In this document: piece by piece, positions 54,311 through 63,861 of the stretch | Layout of the letters: every line of letters starts with the position of its first letter | Numbering within the stretch: the stretch's first letter is position 1 | Origin: Myxococcales bacterium | Lineage (GTDB): Bacteria > Myxococcota > Myxococcia > Myxococcales > Myxococcaceae | Reading direction: 5' to 3' | DNA: 64,000 nt | NCBI GenBank assembly: GCA_016191815.1 | Contig: JACPVI010000071.1 | Location: 24,678 to 88,677 of the forward strand | Program-made: the position numbers and the translations under genes | Notes under the pieces: generated by a model | Databases searched by the model: none | What the model saw: only the letters and a program-made list of their open reading frames with translations | Told to the model about the DNA's origin: nothing

Positions 54311-55300
54311 TCACCCCGGCCCACTCCCGCGCCGCGAGAGAAGGTGCCCCTCCCTCCCCGCGAAGCACAGGTAGGCCCAGAACAGCCCGCCCAGCGCGAG
54401 CCCGAGGGCGATCTTCAATGGGGTGGGGAAGAGGTCGCCCGGGCTGACGTAGCCCTCGATCACTCCGATCAAGGCCAGGAAAGGGGCGCAGCCCACGACG
54501 AGCTTCACCGCCTTGATCGATCGCTCCTTGACGAAGGCGGCCCGGGTGCGCTCTCCCGGCTCGATGAGCGCATGTCCGACCATCAGCCCGGCGGCGCCTG
54601 AAATCACGATCACCGAAAGCTCCACCGGCCCGTGGGCGGCGACGAACGAGAGCAGCGAGTACCCCATCCCCTCGCGTGCGCAGAGGGCCACCACCGAACC
54701 GAGGTGGACCCCGTTGCTGAGCAACAGCCACGCGGTTCCGAGCCCGAAGGCCGCCCCGAAGGCGAAGGTGGCGATGGTCACCGTGAGGTTGTTGGTCAGG
54801 ATGTGCGACGCCGCCACGCCCGGCGGCATTACCGACAGAAGGCTATCGGTCCACATCTGCTTCGCGGCCACCGCCTCGCGCAGCGGCGCCGGAACCAACA
54901 GCTCTGCCCCGTGGGGCTCGAACAGCACCACCGCCGCGCCCACCAGCAGCCCCAGGGAGAACAGCGCCGTGCTGGCCGCCAAAAAGCGTGTTTCCTCCCG
55001 GAGGGCACATGGGAAGCCGCGGAGGTAGAAGTCCTTGAGCCCGGCGAGCCGGTCGCGCGGCGGCTGGTAGATCGCGCCGTAGGCCGTGCTGCATAGCTGG
55101 TTCAGAAAGCGGTGCGCGTCGGTGCCGGGGTAGAAGGCCTGGGCGCGGGCCAGATCCGACGAGGCACGGCGGTACAGCCGGTCGAGGACGTAGAGGTCCA
55201 ACAGCTTGAGAGAGCCGGAGCGCTGGGCCTCGAGAAGCTTGCTCAGCTCCTCCCATTGGGGCCGGCGCCTCGAGACGAAGTCTGGAAGCGGCTCGGCCAC
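54311..55300 (-). CDS. SpoIIM-family membrane protein
   Basis: A 329-residue integral membrane protein of the stage II sporulation protein M family. A helical cytoplasmic N-terminus (VSRRRPQWEELSKLLEAQR) is followed by five or six membrane helices, including AASTALFSLGLLVGAAVVLF and LSFVAAHGPVELSVIVISGAAGLMVG. The HGPVEL segment is typical. GTG start at 55300, one base after the RDD gene stop. SpoIIM and RDD proteins are often neighbours in Proteobacteria and Myxococcota, in membrane-remodelling clusters with MoxR and DUF58, which are not seen here. Confidence 0.9.
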   Translation of the reverse strand: MAEPLPDFVSRRRPQWEELSKLLEAQRSGSLKLLDLYVLDRLYRRASSDLARAQAFYPGTDAHRFLNQLCSTAYGAIYQPPRDRLAGLKDFYLRGFPCALREETRFLAASTALFSLGLLVGAAVVLFEPHGAELLVPAPLREAVAAKQMWTDSLLSVMPPGVAASHILTNNLTVTIATFAFGAAFGLGTAWLLLSNGVHLGSVVALCAREGMGYSLLSFVAAHGPVELSVIVISGAAGLMVGHALIEPGERTRAAFVKERSIKAVKLVVGCAPFLALIGVIEGYVSPGDLFPTPLKIALGLALGGLFWAYLCFAGREGHLLSRRGSGPG

Positions 55301-55301
55301 C

Positions 55302-56078
55302 TCAGCCCCCCTGCGCGCGGCTGTGGAGGAACGCCTCGGCGGCCTCGAGCGAGGAGCCCAGCGCGGCCCGTTCGGAATCGGGGAGACCCTGGGCGAAGTG
55401 CTCCAACATCCGGAAGGCCAGGCGGCGGCGCGCCTCGGGGGCGAGGGTCGGTCGCCGAGAGAGGAAGGCGAGCAACAGCTCTACCTCCGCCGGAGGCAAT
55501 GGCGGCAGTCCGGCCGCCGCCGCCCCCGGCACCGGGAGCGCCTCCACCGCGCCGGAGCGGGTGTACTTGTCCAGGTCGATCTTCTCCTCGCGCACCAACA
55601 GGGTGCCGGCGAGCAGATCTCCCAACCTTCGGTGCTGGCGGGTGAGCAGCATGGTGAGCAGGCCGGTGGCGTAGGCGACGGGCAGGAAGTCGACCACCCG
55701 GCAGAGGTTGCGGACGGCGCTCTCGAAGAACCCGGTGGGGGCCCCGTCCTCGCGCGCCACGCGAATCCTGAGCAGCCGCTTCCCGGGAGTCTGGCCGTTC
55801 CAAAGCACCTCGGAGGCGGTCCAGTACAGCCACTGGGTGGCGAAGGCGCCGATGATCGCGAGCGCCTTCCAGAGCCCCGACATCCCCTCGTAGTCCTCGA
55901 GCAGGTCCCGTCCGGCCAGCGTGTAGAGGAAGAAGGCGACCGTCCACACCAGGAGCAACAGCAGCACGTCGACCAGGTAGGCGATCGAGCGGTAGCCGAT
56001 GCCGGCGACCGGCAGGGCCAGGGAGACTCGCTCCGGCGTGGAGAGCGCGAGATCCGTCTGTAGCCCGGTACCTCTCAT
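55302..56078 (-). CDS. RDD-family membrane protein
   Basis: A 258-residue protein of the RDD family. The Arg-Asp-Asp signature region is GYRSIAYLVDVLLLLLVW and WNGQTPGKRLLRIRV lies between the second and third helices, matching the family. The C-terminal 80 residues are soluble and helical. ATG 56078 overlaps the stop of the large repeat protein by four bases (ATGA), and the SpoIIM-family gene follows at once. RDD proteins are thought to move ions or small solutes; the substrate is unknown. Confidence 0.9.
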   Translation of the reverse strand: MRGTGLQTDLALSTPERVSLALPVAGIGYRSIAYLVDVLLLLLVWTVAFFLYTLAGRDLLEDYEGMSGLWKALAIIGAFATQWLYWTASEVLWNGQTPGKRLLRIRVAREDGAPTGFFESAVRNLCRVVDFLPVAYATGLLTMLLTRQHRRLGDLLAGTLLVREEKIDLDKYTRSGAVEALPVPGAAAAGLPPLPPAEVELLLAFLSRRPTLAPEARRRLAFRMLEHFAQGLPDSERAALGSSLEAAEAFLHSRAQGG

Positions 56079-59000
56079 TGCACCTGCAACTCCGCGCTCT
56101 TTGAGAGGGGTCCGTCCAGCTCCCCGTCGCTGGGCTGGGCATGGCAACTCCAGCGCTCTGCGCGGTGCACCAATCGGCCGATCACGGTTCGCGAGCTGGG
56201 CGCGAAGGGTTGCGGGGTCCCGTCCTTGAGCCAGCCGAAGCGGTAGCTCACCTGGGAGCCCTCCGGGTCCTTGGAGGGCTCCACGATCTCGCAGGTCAGA
56301 TCGCTCCCAGCCTTCGGGGGCCGAGGCGAAAGGCGCAATCGCAGCGGCCCCGGGGCCCCGTTCTGCACGGTCACCTCGGCGGAGGCCGGTGGGCCCTCCA
56401 GCTCGCCGTCGCTGGCGGTGGCCGCGCAGCGCCAAGTCTCGCCCCGGCCGATGCGCCCGGGCTCAATCCGGGCCGGATCCTTCCCCGGCGGCACCTTGTC
56501 GCCGTTGCGCCACCACTCGTAGCGGTAGCGGACCGGGTCCCCGTCGGGATCGACGGCGTGGTGCGAGAGGCGGCAAGAGAGCTCGACCCCGCTGGTCGGC
56601 GACGCGGGCTCGATCGAAACCTGCGGCGCGCCCGGCGGAAGGTTCCCCACGGCGACCGAAGCCGAAGCCCGAGCCGACTCCGCGCTGCCGTCCTCCGTCC
56701 AGGCCTCGCACTTCCAGGTCTCGCCCTTGGCGATCAGCCCTGCCGGCAGCTCGGCCCTGTCCGAGGCCAACGGCGTCGCGGCCCCGTCGCGCAGCCAGGC
56801 GAGGCGTACGCGGAGCGCATCGCCGTCCGCGTCGGTGGCCGGCGCCTCGGCCTTGCAGGCGACCACCTCGCCCCGAACTGGTGCCGCCGGGCTGATCGTC
56901 ACCTTGGGGCTAGGAGGGGGACTGTTCTTCACGCGAAAGGAGACATGCGCCGGCGCGCCCTCTTTCTCTCCGTCGTGCGCCACGACGGTCACCGAGATCG
57001 TCTCGCCGCCGCGAAGGCGTCCAGCGGGAACCGAGGAGCCATCGCCTCCCGGATCGAGCGGCAGGCCGTCCTTGAGCCACAAGTAGCGGTAGGCGAGCGA
57101 GTCTCCGTCCGGGTCCTGGGCCGGCCGAACCAGCTTCACCCGTGCTCCCGTTTCGACGGTCGGCTCGTCGGGCTGGACGGAGATCTCGGGGGCCGAGGGT
57201 GGTGTGTTTTCCATTTTGCAGGCGGCCGAGCCCGCGGACCCCGAAGCGCGCCCGTCAGAGGGAGTCACCGTCACGACCAGGGTGCTCCGCTTGCGGATCT
57301 CCGCGGCGGGAACGGATCGCCGTCCGGCCAAAGAGGCCTGCGGCTTTCCCCCGACGGTCCAGGAGTACGAGTAGGTCACCGAGTCGCCATCGGCGTCGGC
57401 CGAGGGAGAGGTGACTTCCGCCGCGATGGTGGATCCGGCCCGGAAGCTTCCCCCGCACGCTGGAGCGGCGGAACCTGGAGCCTGCGCGCAGCACGCCACC
57501 TGCGGCGCGGTGGGAGGGCTGTTCGCGATTCGGACCTCCGCCCGGGCGGGCTTCGATTCGGCGACGCCGTCGGAAGCGTAGACCTCGACCGACCACAGCT
57601 CACCCTTCGCGGGCGCCAGCGGACCGTCCCGGGGGACCGCGGCCGAGTCCGGCGGCAGCGGCACCAGCTTCCCCTCGCGCTTCCATTCGAAGCGGTAGCT
57701 CAGCGGATCTCCGTCGGGGTCGCTTCCCTCGGTCAGCACGGCCCTCAGCCCCTGGCCGCGGCCCGGCGACTTCGGAGACAGCTCGACCCGTGGCGGTGAC
57801 GGAGCCGCGTTGCCGATCCGGACGGTGGCGCTCGATGGCGGGCCGACGGTCTCCCCGTCGTGGGCGCGCACCGTGGCCGACCAGAGATCTCCCTTCTTGA
57901 GCTCCGCCGCCGGAACCTCGGCCTGGCTCTCGGGATAGGGTAGGGGAGCGCCATTCTTGGTCCACTGGAACCGATAGGAGATTGGATCTCCGTCCGCATC
58001 CGAGGCCGCCTTCGCCACCACCGCCCGGAGCGGGCGCTCGATCGTCGGGCTCGCGGGATCGAGCTGGACCGTCGGAGCGCCCGGCGGGGCGTTGCTGACT
58101 ACGGTCTCCGCCGAGGCGGTGCGCCCCTCCGCCACCGAGTCGGAGGGCGTAGCAGTGACGCGGATCCGCTCTCCCTTCTTGAACTCTCCGGGGGAGAGCC
58201 GGCGGCGGTCCCTCGGGCCGGCGACCGGGCGGCCGTCGCGCTCCCAGGCGAAGGCGTAGCTGACCTTGTCGCCGTCGGCGTCCTCCGAAGCACGGACGAT
58301 CTCCACCTCGATCGCGGCGTCGGTGCTGGGCCGCTCGGGGCGGAGCGCGAGCAGCGGCGGAGGGGGCGGCGTGTTGCGAACCTGGACCTCGTGGGTGACC
58401 GAGGGCCCATTCGCTTCGCCGTCGCGGGGGACGACCTCCACCGACCAGCGGTCGCCCTTCTTCACCTCGGTGCCAGGGACCTCGAGCGCCTCCTGCGTCG
58501 CGGCGGGCTTTCCGCTGCGCCGCCACTCTACGCGGTAGGAGATTCGGTCACCGTCCAGATCGGCCGCCGGCTCGGCGATCACCAGGCGGAGTGGCTGCCC
58601 AGCCCTTGGCTCGGCTGGTGCGATCGAGATCTTCGGCGGACCCGGCGCGGTATTGGCGACCGTGATCTCCGCCTTGGCGGGTGGCCCCTCGGCGAGGCCG
58701 TCGAAGGCCGAGACCTCGAGTGAGACCCGGTCGCCCCGCTTGAGGCCGCCCGGGGGCAGGGTGGACGTGGTGAGTGGGTGGTTGGTGGGGCTGCCGCCCA
58801 CGCTCCAGCGGAAGCGGTGCTGCACCGGGTCGCCGTCCGGCTCTGGAGCGGGCACCATGGAGGCGGCGATGGGCTCTCCGCGCCGGGGGGCCGGCGGCGA
58901 GAGCTTCACCGTCGGGACGCCGGGCGGAGCGTTGGCGACGACGATCTCCGCGAGGGCCGGCGTTCCCTCCGCCGTGCCGTCGGTGGCGATCACCGAGACG

Positions 59001-59110
59001 GTCCAGAGCTGGCCCTTCCTCACCTTCTCGCCCTGCAGCGACTCTCCCGGCACGGAGCCGCGGGCGCCGTCCGTGGTCCACGCGGTGCGGTACGAGACCC
59101 GATCCCCGTC
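56075..59110 (-). pseudogene. C-terminal part of giant Ig-like repeat protein (frameshifted)
   Basis: About 1010 residues made of roughly eleven Ig-like domains of 90-100 residues. Each carries DxDGDxxxYxxxW (for example PDGDPVQHRFRW, DADGDPISYRFQW, DPDGDPVRYRYEW) and ends with a TVxNxPPxxP linker. It is the direct continuation of the gene at 59020-60708 but in another frame. At about 59110 one base is missing: the frame would read DPDGDRVSY if an extra C were present on the plus strand (cccgtc|ggg). With that base restored the whole gene codes for 1544 residues. The stop overlaps the RDD start (ATGA). Confidence 0.8.
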
Positions 59111-60708
59111 GGGTCCACCGCCGGCTCGACGATCTCCACCCGCACCGCCCCCGCCCGGGAAAGCTCTGGTGGGGTGATTCGCACCTTGGCGGTGCTCGGA
59201 GGGCTGTTGCGGATGGTGACCTCTGGGCTCCGCAGCGTGCGCGTTCCGGAGCGCACCTCGAACTTCCATCGCTCGCCCTTGCGTGCGGTGCTGGGCGGCA
59301 GCTGCCGCTTCCCCTCCAGCTCTTGCACCGGAGATCCGTCGCGGAACCAGGTCAGGGAGGGTGGCGGCTCCGGCTCGTTGTCAGGCGACAGGTACCGCCA
59401 GGAGGCGCCGATCTCATCCAGGCAGCCTGGCTGCTTGGGGCTGACCGCCACCTCCTTGTAGCGGGGCGGGCTCGGGTAGAACCGGCCGGTGCGAGCAGCG
59501 TCGTGAGCCTGGCCCGCCCAGGCGATCGCTGCGGGCTCCTTGCCCTTGGCGCGCGAGCCGGCGGCGACCAGGGTGCCGTCCGGCGCGCCGACGATGGCCA
59601 CCGCGTTCCCCTGCCGGTCCGCGCCCAAGAACGGGGTCGCGGAAGCTTCCCCTTTGAGCTTCACCGGGAAGCCGAACACGCTTCCCCCGCCGAGGCTTCG
59701 CGCGTGCATCTTCCCGTCCGTGCCGGTGACGACGAGATCCGGCTTTCCGTCCCGATCGAGGTCTCCCACGGCGACGCCGCTCAAGAGACGGGGAGCCAGC
59801 GTCACAGGGAAGCCCTTCAACGCCTTGCCCTGGCCGGTGACGGCGTAGAGGCTCCCGTCGCTCGAGGCGAAGGCGACGTCCAGGACGCCATCGTCGTCGA
59901 GGTCTGCGAGCGCGGGGCTGCCGTAGTTTGGGAAGCCGGCCAGCACCGGGAAGCCCGTGAGGGCGCGGCCCGCGTCGTCGACCGCGTAGACGCGGTAGTC
60001 GGTCGAGGTCACCACCAGGTCGGTCCGTCCATCGTCGTCGATGTCACCGAAGGCCGGGGCGCCCGTGACCGCGAAGTGCGTGGCGAGCGGGAAGCCGGGC
60101 AGCCCGCGCCCCTTGAGGTCCATCAGGTGCACCAGGCCGGACTCGGTTCCCACGGCCAGGGCGGATGAGCCCTTGAAGATCCCACCCGAGACGGTGGAGG
60201 TGATCGGCGAGCCGAGGGCCACCGGGAAGCCGGCCACCTCCTTGCCCGCCCGGTCGAAGGCGTGGAGCTTCCCTGCCTTGTCGCCTTGGAGCAGCTCGGG
60301 CTTGCCATCGCCGGTGACGTCCAGGAAGGAGGGGCCACAGGCGCACCCGCCCTCGAGCGCGATCGGGAAGCCGGGGGCCACCGCCCCGTTCGAGATCAGC
60401 ACCAGCTTGCCGGACTTGAGCGTGACGGCGATCTCCGCGCGCCGATCCCCGTCGAGGTCGGCGGCGGCCAGGTCGCTTATCGCGCTCTCGCGGAGATCCA
60501 CTGGGAACCCGGTCAGCCCATGGCCGTCGATGCCGAAGGCATGCAGCCTGGGGCCGGCGGCCACCAGCACCGAGAGGTGACCCTGCCCGAGGATGTCCGC
60601 CACCACGGCGGAGCGCTCGATCGGATCGCTGAGCTTCTTCTGAAACCCGGGAAGGCCGGCGCCAAGCGAGAGGAGCGTCGCGAGGTACGCAACAGGTGCC
60701 GTGGACAT
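59020..60708 (-). pseudogene. N-terminal part of giant FG-GAP/Ig-like protein (frameshifted)
   Basis: Signal peptide-like start (STAPVAYLATLLSLGAGLPG), then an FG-GAP/VCBS beta-propeller of about 400 residues with five calcium-site motifs (DLDGDRRAEIAV, DVTGDGKPELLQ, DIDDDGRTDLVV, DLDDDGVLDVAF, DLDRDGKPDLVV). An Ig-like region follows up to VEIVEPAVDP, where the frame is lost at about 59110; after that the translation is nonsense (TGIGSRTAP). A large secreted adhesin-like or polysaccharide-binding protein is likely. The gene heads an operon with the RDD and SpoIIM-family genes. Confidence 0.82.
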
Positions 60709-60968
60709 TGCCCGGAGCGGAATCTAGCGGCTTGTGGCCCCTCCGCGGACTGAATTCCGCCGGAAGGGGGGCGAGCCCGAGGAGCGCCAAGGGAACGAGG
60801 AGCCCGGGAGTGACCCGGCTCCTCGAGCGCCCCCGCGACCCTCGAAGCAACGCCGGCCTGGGTGTAGCGCGCGCGCTACGCCTGCTGGCCCCCGCCACAG
60901 TGCGCCCTGCCAAACGGGCGAGATCCCTCACCTCCGGGACTCTCTTGGGCGGCCCGCGGCTCACCTCC

Positions 60969-61280
60969 ATGCGCTTCACCTGGACTCCCACGGTCGACCA
61001 CTACCATGCCTGGGCCTCCCACTTCAGGCAGAAAGGATGGCTCGAGCGCCCGTTCGACTACACCCGCGACGAGCCGCCCCAAGGCTGCAGTTGGTCGCAG
61101 ATCACCTCGCGCGCCTCGCTGGTGCGCTCGGGAGATCCGGAGCTGAAGACGCTGGTCACCACCAGCCTCCAGGAGGCCGCAACGCTGACCTGCCATTGGC
61201 TATGGCGGAAGACGGGCCAGGAGCTGCCGCTCTTCGTCGCCGAGCTGGGCGGCGAGTGCCGGGTCGGCATCCACCAGTGA
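60969..61280 (+). CDS. Small protein of unknown function
   Basis: A 103-residue frame with good codon pattern, starting MRFTWTPTVDHYHAWASHF and rich in Trp, His and charged residues. No family is recognised. It overlaps the 3' end of the convergent nucleotidyltransferase gene by about 80 bases, so its last 27 residues may not be original and the gene could be a remnant. The spacer 60709-60968 has no further gene; a TAGATT at 60721-60726 on the minus strand is a possible -10 of the giant repeat gene. Confidence 0.4.
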   Translation: MRFTWTPTVDHYHAWASHFRQKGWLERPFDYTRDEPPQGCSWSQITSRASLVRSGDPELKTLVTTSLQEAATLTCHWLWRKTGQELPLFVAELGGECRVGIHQ

Positions 61281-61772
61281 CAGTGCGTCCGCGAGATCCT
61301 GCACCCGCTTCGAGCGGCGCCGAGCCGGATCCCCGGCCGCGCGGAGTTTCGCGTGGAGGAGGTCCACGGCCCGGAGGACACGGAGCTCCACATCTTCCAC
61401 CGTGATGACCTGCGCCTGCCTCACTGCACCCGCCAGATCGGGGTCGTCGGTGAACTGCACGGGTGTGCCGTCCGGGCCTGACCAATTCTCGGAGTGCTCG
61501 TGGGAGCCCCTCAGGGCGAAGCCGGCGCTCCGGAGTGCCTCGGCCGGAATCGAGCGACGGTCGTCCACGGCCAGGTCGATGTCGAGCGTCGTGCGCGGCT
61601 CGTCATGGTGGACCTGAAGCGCAACGCCTCCGATGATGGCGTACGGCACCCGGGCGGCTCCGAGGATGCGCGCCAGCGCGATCAACGTCGGCTTCTTCGA
61701 TGCCTCAGGCTCTCCGTGCATCCAGTGCCACCGCCGATCGAGCTCGAAACCGATTTCCAGCCCTTCGCTCAC
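61200..61772 (-). CDS. AbiEii-like nucleotidyltransferase
   Basis: A 190-residue protein of the DNA polymerase beta-like nucleotidyltransferase superfamily. The motif GGVALQVHHDEPRTTLDIDLAVDD contains the GG turn and the DxD metal site. It resembles AbiEii and MNT toxins of type IV/VII toxin-antitoxin or abortive infection pairs. An expected partner (AbiEi or HEPN antitoxin) is not next to it. The GTG start has a perfect TATAAT (61780-61785 on this strand) only eight bases upstream, so the mRNA may be leaderless. Confidence 0.8.
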   Translation of the reverse strand: MSEGLEIGFELDRRWHWMHGEPEASKKPTLIALARILGAARVPYAIIGGVALQVHHDEPRTTLDIDLAVDDRRSIPAEALRSAGFALRGSHEHSENWSGPDGTPVQFTDDPDLAGAVRQAQVITVEDVELRVLRAVDLLHAKLRAAGDPARRRSKRVQDLADALSLVDADPALAAQLGDEERQLLARLPP

Positions 61773-61779
61773 GAAGGAG

Positions 61780-61785
61780 ATTATA
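61780..61785 (-). promoter_or_regulatory. Candidate -10 element for leaderless nucleotidyltransferase mRNA
   Basis: TATAAT on the minus strand, with the first transcribed base expected at about 61773, beside the GTG start. No clear -35 is present. Confidence 0.4.
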
Positions 61786-61909
61786 GCCAGCCGAGCCGGT
61801 CTACGGACGCGGGGCGCAGTGGTCGCCAGCCGAAGACAGCGGCCATGGGGTGCCGTCGACCTACCTCCCGGGCCGAACGGGGTCCACCTCGCGACGGGCG
61901 CCCGCCCGG

Positions 61910-62005
61910 CTACTTGGAGTCAAGCCCGTGCTTCTTCATCAGGCGGTGCAAGTGCACCCGGTCGATCCCCGCCTCGCGCGCCGCCCGGGAGACGTCCGCC
62001 GCCTT
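61910..62005 (-). pseudogene. 3' remnant of an NtrC-type sigma-54 activator
   Basis: The minus strand codes for VSRAAREAGIDRVHLHRLMK followed by KHGLDSK and a TAG stop. This is the C-terminal Fis-type helix-turn-helix of NtrC-family activators, close to the version common in myxobacteria. Upstream of this (beyond about 62005) the receiver and AAA+ domains are missing and the DNA instead codes for a kinase on the other strand. It is therefore a fragment left by a rearrangement. Confidence 0.8.
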
Positions 62006-62911
62006 GGCGCTCCACTACGCGCACGAGCGGCGCGGGCCGGACGGCCAGCCGCTGTCCATCGTGCACCGCGACGTATCTCCCTCCAACCTGTTCGTCACCT
62101 ACGAGGGCGCGGTGAAGGTGCTCGACTTCGGGATCGCCCGCGCGAGCCAGCGGATCCAGCAGACCCAGGCGGGCTACGTGAAGGGGAAGGCGGCGTACAT
62201 CTCTCCCGAGCAGGCCCGGGGAAAGCCGGTGGACCGGCGCGCGGACGTCTGGTCGCTCGGCGTTTGCCTGCACGAGGTGATCTCCGGGCAGCGCCTCTTC
62301 ACGCGGGAGCGAGCCTCGGACACCATCCTCGCGGTGCTGGAGGCGCCCATTCCCCCGCTGAGCTCTCTCAGGCCGGAGGTGCCGCCTGACCTCGAGGCGG
62401 TGGCCATGCGTGCCCTGGAGCGCGAAAGGGAGAACCGCTATCCGACCGCCGATGCGATGCGATCGGCCCTGGACCGCTTCCTGGCCGACCGAACCTACGT
62501 GCCGCAATCGGTCCAGCTCGGACGTTTCCTCAAGGGGCTGTTCGGCGAGGAGAGGGCCGAGAGCAGGGCCGACCTGGCCATCGCCCGGAAGGCCGTCCCG
62601 GCAACCTCCGAGCTGCCGGCGGGAGCCGCACGCGAGCGCAGCACCCTCTCGCTCCCAAGCGCGCAGGAGACGGCCACCCTCGCGGCACGACCCTCGAGCG
62701 AGGAGCCCGGAGCCGAGAAAGCCCCCTCAGCCCTTCCTCTCGGTGCACACCGAGCCCCCGTTGGCGGTTTGGCCCCGGCGGCGAGAGGACGGTGCACGTC
62801 GAGGTCAAACCCGGCGAGACGGTGGTGGTGAAAGAAAGCCTCTGGAGGCCGAGGCGCCCGCCTGACTCCGACTGGCGAGCGCCTCACATCGCCGCGCTGA
62901 GCGCGCCCTAG
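62003..62911 (+). pseudogene. Truncated, frameshifted Ser/Thr kinase with PEGA remnant
   Basis: The frame begins inside a kinase: ALHYAHERRGPDGQPLSIVHRDVSPSNLF is the catalytic loop, DFGIA the Mg-binding motif and KAAYISPEQARG the activation segment end. The N-lobe (Gly-loop, Lys, helix C) is missing, cut at about 62003. The C-terminal part continues to about 62720, then coding passes to a second frame (FLSVHTEPPLAV) and a third (TVHVEVKPGETVVVKE), which together look like a PEGA domain. Two frameshifts plus the lost N-lobe make it a decayed gene. It ends overlapping the Hsp20 stop. Confidence 0.8.
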
Positions 62912-63423
62912 GCCTTGAGCTTCTCGACGACCTTCTCCTTGAGGCCCTTGAGCGAGATCTTCTTGGGCTGCGCCTCCGGCCTCTTCGCGACCGCCACCGT
63001 CAGCACGCCGTTCTTGAGCTCCGCGTCCACGTGCTCCAGGTTGCAGTCCTCGGGGAGCGTGAAGGTCCGGCTGAAGCTGCCGTAGGAGCGCTCGTAGGTG
63101 TAGTACCTCTCACCCTCCTGCCGCTCCTCCTCCTCGCGCCTGCCGTTCACGGTGAGCCGGTTGCCGGTCACGGAGATGTCCATGTCCTCCTCCTTCAAGC
63201 CCGGCACGTCCGCCTTGAAGAGGTAGGTGTCCTTGGTCTCCTTCACGTCGAACCTCGGCGCGAACCCCAACCGACCCTCGTACGGCTCGACCATCCGCTC
63301 GATGGGCTCAAACATCCGCTCGATTTGCCGGAATGGATCCCACCTGGTGAGCGACTCCATCACCCCGAAGGGATCCCAGCGAGCCATCGCCCGCTCAGGC
63401 GTCCTTCGCACGATCCCAGTCAT
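62908..63423 (-). CDS. Hsp20/alpha-crystallin family small heat shock protein
   Basis: A 171-residue small heat shock protein. The alpha-crystallin domain spans about residues 55-150 (FDVKETKDTYLFKADVPGL, LTVNGRREEEERQEGERYY, SRTFTLPEDCNLEHVDAEL, KNGVLTVAVAKRPE), with the GVLxV motif intact and a Lys-rich tail. It acts as an ATP-independent holdase. ATG 63423 has a perfect AGGAGG six bases upstream. A TTCATGAA palindrome and AGTG...CACT inverted repeat lie just beyond, in the likely promoter. Confidence 0.93.
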   Translation of the reverse strand: MTGIVRRTPERAMARWDPFGVMESLTRWDPFRQIERMFEPIERMVEPYEGRLGFAPRFDVKETKDTYLFKADVPGLKEEDMDISVTGNRLTVNGRREEEERQEGERYYTYERSYGSFSRTFTLPEDCNLEHVDAELKNGVLTVAVAKRPEAQPKKISLKGLKEKVVEKLKA

Positions 63424-63545
63424 CTCGTCCTCCTTTCTTCGAAGTTCATGAATAGTGTTCGCACTGAAAGCGGCATGTCACGGCACGGCCGCCCTCGAAG
63501 TGTGCAGGGGGGGCGCGGCTGATCGCAGTGCGCGCGAGGAGCCCG

Positions 63546-63743
63546 ATGACCTTCGAGCTGACCGATCGACAGGCGGAGGAGCTGCGCCTGGTCTTGGAGT
63601 CGCAGCTCAAGCGCCTGCTCGACGAGATCGCCCACTCGGACGACCGCGCTTTCCGCCACTCACTGCAGGGCAGCTACGATCTGCTGGACGAGCTTCGGCA
63701 GCGCCTGTCCGCAGAGATCGAGCGGGCGCAGGTCTACGTCTGA
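63546..63743 (+). CDS. Small conserved helical protein
   Basis: A 65-residue charged helical protein (TFELTDRQAEELRLVLESQL, then EIAHSDDRAFRHSLQGSYDLL). I recall similar short proteins from myxobacterial genomes, but no function is known. GAGGAG lies four to five bases before ATG 63546; a GTG at 63528 would lack it. It is divergent from the Hsp20 gene. Confidence 0.65.
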   Translation: MTFELTDRQAEELRLVLESQLKRLLDEIAHSDDRAFRHSLQGSYDLLDELRQRLSAEIERAQVYV

Positions 63744-63861
63744 AGCCGTCCGGCGGCAGGGGATCCGGGTCGGCCACGGTTGCCCGACGCTGCAATCATT
63801 CCCCCGTCCGAGGGAACGCCCGCACTGCCACTCCTCGGGAATCCGCGCGGGCGGGTGCATC

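Noticed and set aside
61494..62002. N-terminal part of the open frame that runs into the kinase fragment
   Set aside because: It is antisense to the nucleotidyltransferase and the regulator remnant; it contains no kinase N-lobe motifs.
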